Shown here in pieces: positions 1 through 7,465 of a stretch of 64,000 bases of DNA (position 1 is its first letter; every line of letters begins with the position of its first letter). The stretch covers positions 15,407 through 79,406 of the forward strand of contig JBBRBX010000006.1 of the NCBI GenBank assembly GCA_038205395.1. The letters are read 5' to 3'. The position numbers were made by a program, and so were the translations under genes. The notes below the pieces were generated by a model, which did not search any database, had not been told where the DNA came from, and worked only from the letters and a program-made list of their open reading frames with translations. The DNA comes from Fredericiella sp038205395. GTDB taxonomy: Bacteria > Chloroflexota > Anaerolineae > Caldilineales > Caldilineaceae.

Positions 1-509
1 TGCGGCCGCGACTGGCGTTTTTCAAAGCGATGCAGTTGCTCTTCTTTGCTGATATGCATCCAGAACTTGATGACGATAGTGCCGAAGCCGACAAGCTGCG
101 CCTCAAAATCTTTGATCTCCTGGTAGGCGCGCTGCCATTCGGCGGGGCGGCTGAGACCCTCCACGCGCTCCACCATCACGCGCCCATACCAACTGCGGTC
201 AAAGATGGCGATATTGCCACGTTCAGGCAGCCGCCGCCAAAAACGCCACAGGTAATGTTTTTCGGCGTCATCACCGCGCGGCGCGGCGATAGGATGGACA
301 ACAAACTCGCGCGGGTCAAGCCGTTCGGTGAGGCGGTTGATCGCGCCGCCTTTGCCCGCTGCATCCCAGCCCTCAAAGACGATGACGGCGGCACGCTTCT
401 GGTGATACAGGTGATAACCCAGCATCCGCATCCAGGTCTGGTAAGTTCCCAGCTCGCTGCGATAGGTTTTCTTGTCTAAGGTCTGGGTCAAATCGATGAT
501 CTCAAGCAT
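1..509 (-). CDS. ppk2: PPK2-family polyphosphate kinase (partial, C-terminus beyond the window edge)
   Basis: The reading frame is open from an ATG at 509 to the left edge, so about 169 residues are visible. It carries the PPK2 Walker A motif GWDAAGKG and Walker B/lid motif DRSWYGRV, the signature of kinases that move phosphate between polyphosphate and nucleotides in the cytoplasm. The start overlaps the stop of the upstream PPK2 gene by 8 bases, suggesting translational coupling. The two proteins are clearly paralogous: both show WDAAGKG, then WRFW, FDRSWYGRV and a KFW.HI segment in the same order. The nucleotide preference (AMP, ADP or GDP) cannot be told from this fragment. The family call is secure. 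Confidence 0.93.
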   Translation of the reverse strand, partial: MLEIIDLTQTLDKKTYRSELGTYQTWMRMLGYHLYHQKRAAVIVFEGWDAAGKGGAINRLTERLDPREFVVHPIAAPRGDDAEKHYLWRFWRRLPERGNIAIFDRSWYGRVMVERVEGLSRPAEWQRAYQEIKDFEAQLVGFGTIVIKFWMHISKEEQLHRFEKRQSRP

Positions 510-1449
510 GATCCGCCTCCTCACTGTGCTCTGCCTCACTATGCTCTGCCCCACCGTGCCCGGCCCCACTGTGCTCGCCTGTCTGCTTATTTTCGTCGTC
601 CGCGCCTTGCTCCTCGCTTTTGTGCTTGCCTTTCTTGGCCTTTTTATCCTTTGCCTTCTTCTTGCTTTTTTTGCCCTCTTCGCCGCTGTCCGCTTGCAAT
701 TCCTCTGCCTCCGGCCACTGCGTCGCGTCCACTTCCAACGCTTGCTCCAGCCGCGCAATCAAGCTGCGGCAGACGCTGTACAGACGATATTCGCGATCCG
801 TGGCAGCGATCGCCACCCACGGCGCATAGGCGGTATTGGTGCTGGCCAGCATGTCCCGCATGGCCGGGATATAGTCGCCATACTGCCGGTGATTTTCCCA
901 ATCTTCCGCCGTCACCTGCCACGCCGTTTCCGGCTGCCGGCTCAGCGCAATAAAGCGGCGCAGCTGCTCTTCGCGCCCAATGTGCAGCCAGAATTTGAGC
1001 AAGATCGTGCCGTCATCGGCCAGCGTACGCTCAAATTGGTTGATCTCTTCATAGGCCGCTATCCACGCCGGGATCGGCGTCAGGCCGCGCACCCGTTCGA
1101 CCAGCACGCGGCCATACCAACTGCGGTCAAAGATCGCAATTTGGCCGTGGCGTGGAATATTCATCCAAAAGCGCCACAGCCACGGCTTCTGCTTCTCATT
1201 CGTGCGCGGCGCCTGCGTCGAAAGCACCTTGTACCCTCGCGCATCCAGACGCCCGATCAAGGCGCGAATAGTGGTGCCTTTGCCGGCGGCATCCCACCCT
1301 TCAAAAACGATAATGGCGGCCCGCTCTTGCTCATACAACAGTTGGGCAAGAACGGCGATGCGTTTGAGCATTTCATGCTTGACAGGCTTAAACGCCTGCT
1401 TGGCAAGTGTAGGGGAGGGTGTGTGGGACAGGTCGAGCGTTTCGAGCAT
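502..1449 (-). CDS. ppk2: PPK2-family polyphosphate kinase with long charged C-terminal tail
   Basis: This 315-residue protein has the PPK2 core: GWDAAGKG phosphate-binding loop, then FDRSWYGRV and KFWLHIGREEQ. It should phosphorylate a nucleoside mono- or diphosphate from polyphosphate, or the reverse. The ATG at 1449 is chosen because AAGGAG lies just upstream; a longer frame to 1503 would overlap the ppx gene and lacks such a site. After about residue 250 the fold ends and a low-complexity tail begins. It is first Lys-rich with acidic and Ser residues, then rich in His, Glu, Gly and Ser. Such a tail is not part of the family core. The gene lies 16 bases after ppx and overlaps the next PPK2 gene, so all three are probably one transcript. 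Confidence 0.93.
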   Translation of the reverse strand: MLETLDLSHTPSPTLAKQAFKPVKHEMLKRIAVLAQLLYEQERAAIIVFEGWDAAGKGTTIRALIGRLDARGYKVLSTQAPRTNEKQKPWLWRFWMNIPRHGQIAIFDRSWYGRVLVERVRGLTPIPAWIAAYEEINQFERTLADDGTILLKFWLHIGREEQLRRFIALSRQPETAWQVTAEDWENHRQYGDYIPAMRDMLASTNTAYAPWVAIAATDREYRLYSVCRSLIARLEQALEVDATQWPEAEELQADSGEEGKKSKKKAKDKKAKKGKHKSEEQGADDENKQTGEHSGAGHGGAEHSEAEHSEEADHA

Positions 1450-1465
1450 CGTCAAGCTCCTTCTC

Positions 1466-3121
1466 TTACCCCATAGGTTGAACTGGTGCAGCGGTGCTGT
1501 CAATGATCACCCGGCACGCAAACGCCTGCTCCAGCAGATCCACGGCGTTGCGTTCGGTCTGCCAGATTTCCACCGCCGGATAGACGTCAGCAAGCAAAGT
1601 CAGACGCAGCAGCTTGGGTGCGGGCTGCGCGTCTCCATCCTCATCTTTACCCTTGTCCTTGTCTTTGTCCTTGTCTTCGTCTTCGTCACTGTCCTCATCT
1701 TCGTCAGAGTCCCCTTCGCCGTCGGGCGCGTCGTCCGTCCAGGTAACGGAGACATCATCGACGGCGCTGGTGCGCCCGCGCTCCAGGTATTCCGCCACAC
1801 GCAGAATTGCCGCCAGCCGCACAAGCCGCAGATCATCGCCCTTGTCCAACAAATCGGCAAACGCGCCGGGTGTGGGCGTTCCCTTGCGATGATAGCGCGC
1901 CAGCAGCCCAATCAATGCGATCTCACGCGGGCTGAAGCCGGGCAAGCCTGCTGTAATGATCAGCGTCTGCGAGTGCAGGTGGTGGTCACTGTAGTCAATT
2001 ACCGAACCGATATCGTGCAGCAGCGCCGCCGCACAGAGCAGTTCACGCTCGGCGGCCGCATACCCATGCAGCGGGGCCAGTTGATCAAACATGCGTCCGG
2101 CCAGAAAACGCACATGGTTGGCATGTGTCTTGTGATAGCCATAGATGCGCGCCAGGTTGATGACGCTAAAGCTGCGCAGATCTGCGATCACCGGGTCGGC
2201 AAGATGACCCCAGAAATATTCGTAGAAAAGTCCCTCGCGCAGACCGGTAACCGCCACGGTGAGGTGGTCCACTTTGAGCCGCTCTAGGACGGCATGAATC
2301 ACCATTGCACCAGGCAGGATAATGTCGGCGCGATCGCTGTTGAGGCCGGCGATCTTGCGCCGCTTGTGGAGCGGCAGTGTGCGAAACAGGTCGATGCTTT
2401 CCTCAATGGAGGATTGTGTCAGCGCAAAACCTTGCAGGGTGGGGAGAGGATAGCTTTGGCGCGCCGCTTCGATGCGGGCCATATTGCGGATTGTGCCGCC
2501 CAGCCCCACCAGCGGGCCGGCTTCGCCGTTGAGCCAGTCGAACTGATCCAACTGCTGCTCAATCTCCTTGCGCACGCTTTTATATTCCGAATCGGAAATA
2601 GGGTCGTGCTCGATAAAACGTTCGGTCAGCGCCAGCGCCCCAATCGGCGCAGACTGGCCATGCATATAGCGCCGCCCGCACACCTGGCTGAGCTGAGCGC
2701 TGCCGCCGCCAATGTCGAGTACAACGCCATCCACCAACGCAATGTCGTTGAGCGCGCCGATAACGTCGTAGTACGCCTCGCGCTCGCCGTCCAGCACACG
2801 CAGTTTCAGCCCTAACTCCGCCTGTACACGGCTGACAAACTGGGGGCCGTTGGCGGCATCGCGCACGGCGCTGGTGGCGGTGGCAATGATGGGATCGGCG
2901 CCGATTCCGTCGCAAAAGCGCTTGAACAGCCGCAGCGTGGCGAACGCGCGTGCAATGGCGTCCTCCGCCAGCCCTTCCTCGCTCATACCCTGGCGCAGCC
3001 GCACGACCTCGCGGATTTGGTCTTCCAGCCGGCAGGCATAGCCGGGGGTGGCATTCATCACGACAACGCGTGCCGTATTGGAGCCGAGATCAATAATGGC
3101 GACATGTTGCTGATTGGCCAT
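1466..3121 (-). CDS. ppx: Exopolyphosphatase / guanosine pentaphosphate phosphohydrolase (Ppx/GppA) with HD domain
   Basis: This 551-residue protein opens with the actin-like ASKHA fold phosphatase domain (DLGSNTARVVV near residue 11; DIGGGSAQ further on) and continues into an HD-type helical domain (LLHDIGSVIDYSDHH). This is the usual long Ppx/GppA architecture. It should hydrolyse terminal phosphates from polyphosphate and possibly pppGpp. Residues of about 459-497 form an acidic insert made almost only of Asp and Glu, with Ser then alternating Lys, inside the C-terminal domain; it is not a family feature. The gene sits 33 bases after the arginase gene and just before two PPK2 genes. Degradation and use or synthesis of polyphosphate are thus encoded together. 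The balance between polyphosphate and pppGpp as substrate is not visible. Confidence 0.92.
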   Translation of the reverse strand: MANQQHVAIIDLGSNTARVVVMNATPGYACRLEDQIREVVRLRQGMSEEGLAEDAIARAFATLRLFKRFCDGIGADPIIATATSAVRDAANGPQFVSRVQAELGLKLRVLDGEREAYYDVIGALNDIALVDGVVLDIGGGSAQLSQVCGRRYMHGQSAPIGALALTERFIEHDPISDSEYKSVRKEIEQQLDQFDWLNGEAGPLVGLGGTIRNMARIEAARQSYPLPTLQGFALTQSSIEESIDLFRTLPLHKRRKIAGLNSDRADIILPGAMVIHAVLERLKVDHLTVAVTGLREGLFYEYFWGHLADPVIADLRSFSVINLARIYGYHKTHANHVRFLAGRMFDQLAPLHGYAAAERELLCAAALLHDIGSVIDYSDHHLHSQTLIITAGLPGFSPREIALIGLLARYHRKGTPTPGAFADLLDKGDDLRLVRLAAILRVAEYLERGRTSAVDDVSVTWTDDAPDGEGDSDEDEDSDEDEDKDKDKDKGKDEDGDAQPAPKLLRLTLLADVYPAVEIWQTERNAVDLLEQAFACRVIIDSTAAPVQPMG

Positions 3122-3154
3122 AGCACGCCTGGTGGAAAAAGAATATGCGCCGCG

Positions 3155-4090
3155 TTACAGGATGCTCTTGCCCAAGGCAGAGCAGATTAGCTCAACCGCC
3201 AACTCGGCGGTGCGGTTGCCTTCGTCAATAATCGGGTTGATCTCGACCACATCCAGCGCCGTGATCTTCTGCGACTCGCCCACAATTTCCATCAACAGAT
3301 GCGCTTCGCGAAAGGTGAGTCCACCGGGGACGGGCGTACCCACGCCGGGGGCGGCGCTCGGTTCCATCACATCCATGTCCAGGCTGAGATGGATGCGCGA
3401 CAGATGGCCCAGCCGCGCCAGCGCCCGGCGCGCCACGGTCGCCATGCCCAGTTCATCCACATCGCGCATGGTATAGACCGTGATGCCGCTGTTGGCTAGC
3501 GCCGTCCGCTCCGCACCGTCGAGATCGCGGATGCCGATCATCACGATGTCTTGCGGGCGCAGCTTTGGTCCAGGATGGCCCAAATTCACCAATTCAGGCT
3601 GCCCGCGCCCGACCAGCGTAGCCACCGGCATGCCGTGAATGTTGCCGCTGGGAGAGCTGTCGGGCGTGTTGAAATCGCCGTGGGCATCCACCCACAGCAG
3701 GCCGGTCGCCCCCCCACACGCAATTCCCGCCACCGTGCCGATAGCGATGGAATGGTCGCCGCCCAGAAAAAGAGGGAGGATGTCCGTGCCGGTGCACTTC
3801 TGCGCTTCTTGATAGATGGCCTGGCAGGCGCTGATGACTTCGGGCAGATGGCGCAGCCCGCCACCGTTGGCTTCAATCCAGCTGTGCTCCTGCACACTGC
3901 GCTCATCCCGCACAGGCACATCCAGATTGCCCAGGTCTTCGACCTGGTAGCCTTCTTTGCTGAGCCGGTTGTACAGCCCGGCGTAGCGCAGCGCGCTGGG
4001 GCCCATATCCACGCCGCGTCGCTGTTGGCCCATGTCCATGGGGATGCCGAGAATACGGATGGAATGGCCGTGCTTTTGTGGCTGTGTCAT
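3155..4090 (-). CDS. rocF: Arginase (ureohydrolase family)
   Basis: This 311-residue protein has the three manganese-binding segments of ureohydrolases in order: GGDHS, DAHGDFN and SLDMDVMEPS, the last followed by GTPVPGG. The N-terminal RRGVDMGPSALRYAGL favours arginase over agmatinase. The reaction would be L-arginine to ornithine plus urea in the cytoplasm. The usual SxDxDxxDP pattern has Met-Glu where most arginases have Leu/Phe-Asp, but both metal-binding Asp residues are kept. The ATG at 4090 is preferred over the GTG two codons earlier. It is the first gene of the polyphosphate group, 33 bases before ppx; whether this pairing has a functional meaning is unknown. Confidence 0.9.
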   Translation of the reverse strand: MTQPQKHGHSIRILGIPMDMGQQRRGVDMGPSALRYAGLYNRLSKEGYQVEDLGNLDVPVRDERSVQEHSWIEANGGGLRHLPEVISACQAIYQEAQKCTGTDILPLFLGGDHSIAIGTVAGIACGGATGLLWVDAHGDFNTPDSSPSGNIHGMPVATLVGRGQPELVNLGHPGPKLRPQDIVMIGIRDLDGAERTALANSGITVYTMRDVDELGMATVARRALARLGHLSRIHLSLDMDVMEPSAAPGVGTPVPGGLTFREAHLLMEIVGESQKITALDVVEINPIIDEGNRTAELAVELICSALGKSIL

Positions 4091-4140
4091 CCCCACAGTC
4101 TACCACATCCGCTGCTTGTTCACTTCACTTGCCGGCGCGT

Positions 4141-4168
4141 TTGACACTGCCTTCACCACTGGTATAAT
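4141..4168 (+). promoter_or_regulatory. Sigma-70 type promoter of the TetR gene
   Basis: A perfect -35 box TTGACA (4141-4146) and a perfect -10 box TATAAT (4163-4168) are 16 bases apart. The TetR gene starts 50 bases downstream. It is among the best consensus matches in the window. Confidence 0.85.
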
Positions 4169-4170
4169 AG

Positions 4171-4190
4171 CTGACCGACCGTTCGGTCAG
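4171..4190 (+). promoter_or_regulatory. TetR-type operator palindrome
   Basis: The 20-base stretch has half-sites CTGACCGACC and GTTCGGTCAG, which match as an inverted repeat at 9 of 10 positions. It begins two bases after the -10 box, so it covers the transcription start. This is the classic position for autorepression by the TetR-family protein encoded next. GACCGA/TCGGTC half-sites are common for this regulator family. Confidence 0.8.
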
Positions 4191-4217
4191 TAAATGTAGA
4201 AAGGAGCCGGTGCTGCT

Positions 4218-4643
4218 GTGGACGAATTGATTTTGCAGGATGCCGAGTTGGTGGAACCGCCGGTGTCGCCGCAGAAGCTGGCGATCCTGGAGATTGCGCA
4301 AGTGCTCTTCACCGAGCGCGGCTACGACGGCGTATCGATTCGGGACCTGGCGCAGCAGTGCGGATTAGCCAAGGCAACCATCTATCACCATTTTCGTGAC
4401 AAAGAGGAGCTTTTCTTTTGTGTGCTGGAACATGATCTGCTCACCCTGCACAACCAGGTGATGCAATTTGTCGACGCCGAGCAGCCTCCCCTGGTCAAAC
4501 TGCGCGCTTCGCTGGAGGCTTACTATCACCTGCTGCGCGAACGGCGCACAGGGGTCATGTGGAGCATCCAGGAAAATATCCAACTCAAGACCCACCTGCA
4601 CACCTTTTTCCGCCGGCACATGGACTTCATCCTCGGCCCCTGA
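4218..4643 (+). pseudogene. TetR/AcrR-family regulator, C-terminally truncated
   Basis: The 141-residue product has a complete N-terminal TetR helix-turn-helix: after a lead of about 15 residues come AILEIAQVLFTERGYDG, then the recognition helix region GLAKATIYHHFRDKEEL. TetR proteins are usually 190-210 residues; here the ligand-binding and dimer domain stops after HMDFILGP. From that point the DNA matches the middle of an RND pump in another frame. The start is a GTG with AAGGAG at 4201-4206. Promoter and operator are intact, so a truncated repressor could still be made, but dimerisation is doubtful. The likely original job was to repress an adjoining efflux operon. Confidence 0.8.
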
Positions 4644-7303
4644 CGCCTGTCGAACTGCGGCAGTTGGTCGAAGACGAGGTGCAGGCCCCCTTGCAGCGTG
4701 TTGCCAACGTCGCTGCGGTGGATGTGGCCGGCGGCCAGCAGCGCGAGGTGCGCATCCTGCTCAACTCCGAGGCGATTCAGGCGCGGCGCATTTCACCGCA
4801 GCAGATTGTGGCGGCGCTGCAGTCCGAGAATCTCAACATCCCCGGCGGTTCGCTTGTGACCGGCGCCCAGGAGCTTTCTCTGCGCACGCCCGGCAACTTC
4901 ACCTCGCTCGACGATATTCGCAATGTCGTGCTTGTGGATCGCGGCACGCCCGTCTATTTAAGCGACGTGGCCACGGTGCAGGATGGCTTCAAGAAACGCG
5001 ACAGCATCACACGCCTGAATGGCGAAGAATCCGTGGTGGTGAGCATCCGCAAACAGAGCGGCTCGAACACCGTCACTGTGGTGGAAGATGTCAAAAAGGC
5101 GCTCGAACCGATCAACGAAAAAGAGAGCAATCTGGAAATCACCATTGCCAGCGACCAATCCATCCAGGTCAGCAGTTCGGTCGAAGGCGCCATCGAAGAT
5201 CTGCTGTGGGGCGCGCTGCTGGCGGCATTGGTAGTCTTTGTCTTTTTTGCCGATCTGCGCAGCACGATCGTGACCATTGCCGGTCTGCCGGTGATCATGA
5301 TCTCGACGCTCTTTTTTATGAACCTGATGGGCATCGGCCTCAACAACATTTCGCTGCTGGCGCTGGCGCTGGTGGTCGGATTGGTGATAGATGACGCCAT
5401 CGTGGTGCGCGAAAATATCCTGCGCTGGGTGCACAAGGGCTACAGCCCGCGCGATGCCGCCAGCATCGGCACCGCCGAAGTGTTTCTGCCCGTGCTGGCC
5501 ACCACCGCCACCGTAATGGCGGTGTTTCTACCGGTCGCCTATGCTGAGGGCATTATTGGCCGTTTTTTTGTCGCCTTTGGCATCACCGTGGCCATTGCCA
5601 TGGCCATCTCGTTTGTTGAATCGCTGACGATGGCGCCCATGTTGAGCGCTTATTTTATCGGCAAGCCCAAAGCCGGTAAGGAGCCTAAAAAAGAAGTCGA
5701 GTACGAAGACGGCGAGGCGATGACCTGGCTCGACCGGCTGTACAGCCGTGTCCTGCACCTGGTGCTGCGCCACAAGTGGGTGACGATCCTGTTGACCACG
5801 GCGCTCGTCGCCGGCAGCCTCTATGGAGCCACCTTTCTCACCTTCAGCTTTGTACCAGCCATCGACCAGCACCAATTCGACATGCAGGTGTCGCTGCCTG
5901 CCGGCACGCCGCTGACGGTGGCGCAGGCAGAAGCGATCCGCATCGAAGGCATTCTGCGCCAGCATCCGGCCGTCACTGACATCTTCACCACAATCGGCAG
6001 CACCGGCGCCCCCGAAAAGCTGGACTTCTTCGCCAAGCTGACGGACCAATCCAACTCGCGTGCGGTAATCGATGAGGTGCGCCAGGCGTTTGCGCAGGCG
6101 CCGGGCCTCAGCTTCAGCCAAGGCTCAGGCATCACCGGCGCTGCCACCGATATCGTCGTCGAAACGCGTGGGCTGGCCAACACCGACTATGCCACACTGG
6201 CTGCGCAGGCCAATGTCGTCATGGAGCAACTCAAGACGGTGCCGGGGTTGGTGGATTTTACGACCACCTACACCAGCGGGCGGCCGGAAATTCAGTTTGT
6301 GGTGAACCGTGACAAAGCGGCCGAGTTGGGCTTGAGCACGGCGCAGATCGGCACGACCATCCGCACCCTCGTCAACGGCCAGGTGGTGACCACCTATCGC
6401 GGCGACGGCAAAGAGGCGGATATTCGCGTGCTGCTGGACGACACCAACCCGGCCGGCGTCGACGACATCCTCAACCTGAGCCTGCTCACCTCCACCGGCC
6501 GGCTGATCCCGCTGCGCCAGGTGGCCCAGCCGGAGCAGGCTACCGGCCCCGGCCAGATCCTGCGCGTGGATCGTCAGCCGACCATCCGCATCAGCGCCAA
6601 CGTGGCCGGCCGCCCCGTGCCGGTCGTCAGCGGCGAGGTGACGGCGCTGGTGCAAACCATGCAGCTGCCCGACGGCATGTTGGTCAAGATGGGCGGCAGC
6701 ACGGATGCGCAGACGCAAGGCTTCCAAAGCCTGGGGCTGGCGATGCTGCTGTCGGTGGTCTTTATCTATATGGTGCTGGCCAGCCAGTTCAACAGCTTTG
6801 TGCAGCCGCTCCTGATCATGATTGCGCTGCCGCTGGCCATCGTCGGCGCGCTGCTGGCGCTCCTGATCACGGGCAAAGCCCTGGACTTGACCGCCTTTAT
6901 TGGCTTTATCATGTTGATGGGGCTGGTGACAAAAAATTCGATCTTGCTGGTGGACTTTGCCAATCGCGAGCGGGCGAAGGGGCTGAACGCCCATGACGCC
7001 ATGCTCAAGGCGGGGCCAATCCGTCTGCGCCCGATTCTCATGACCTCGATTGCGCTCATTCTGGCGATGATCCCGCTGGTGCTGGGCCTCAGCGCCGGCG
7101 GAGAATTCCGCCAGTCGATGTCCATCGCCATTATGGGCGGCATGATCACCAGCACGCTGCTCACCCTGTTGATCGTGCCCGTCGCCTATGCCCTGGTCGT
7201 CGGCTGGCAGGAGCGCTGGTCGGCCCGCCGCGCCGCCCGCCAGGCCGCCAAGGGGGCAGCCATCGAGCCGCCCGAAGGCGCCATTGTCTCCGCCAGCGAC
7301 TAA
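4640..7303 (+). pseudogene. RND (HAE1-type) multidrug efflux permease, N-terminally truncated
   Basis: From about 4640 the frame encodes some 887 residues of an RND permease: a porter-domain segment (LTPVELRQLVEDEV onward), the TM4 proton-relay motif GLVIDDAIVVRENI, the central TM block, a second porter half and the C-terminal TM block with MGLVTKNSILLVDF. Family members are near 1,050 residues. Missing are TM1, the first porter subdomain and part of the second, about 150 residues. The frame upstream of 4640 is only a shadow of the TetR gene, with no signal for a start. The pump is probably not functional as it stands. The 5' part, and probably a periplasmic adaptor gene, seem to have been lost with the 3' end of the TetR gene. 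Confidence 0.82.
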
Positions 7304-7465
7304 TCTGCAGACAGAATTCCCGCCACTGCACTCCAGCCCGTGCGCTCACGTGTGCTGCCCGTCGCCCTGTTGTTCTTCTTTCTCCAACGCTACTTTATTG
7401 AAGGCATCACCCTCACTGGCCAGAAAGGCTAGCGAGCAGGCTAAGCGGAAAGGCAAAACGGTTGT

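Noticed and set aside
1614..1892. Plus-strand frame encoding a long Ser/Leu repeat
   Set aside because: It is the complement of the Asp/Glu/Lys repeat in Ppx and has no independent support.
4559..4640. RND gene starting at 4559 with about 27 extra residues
   Set aside because: This stretch is the TetR coding region in another frame; residues before about 4640 show no RND similarity or TM helix.
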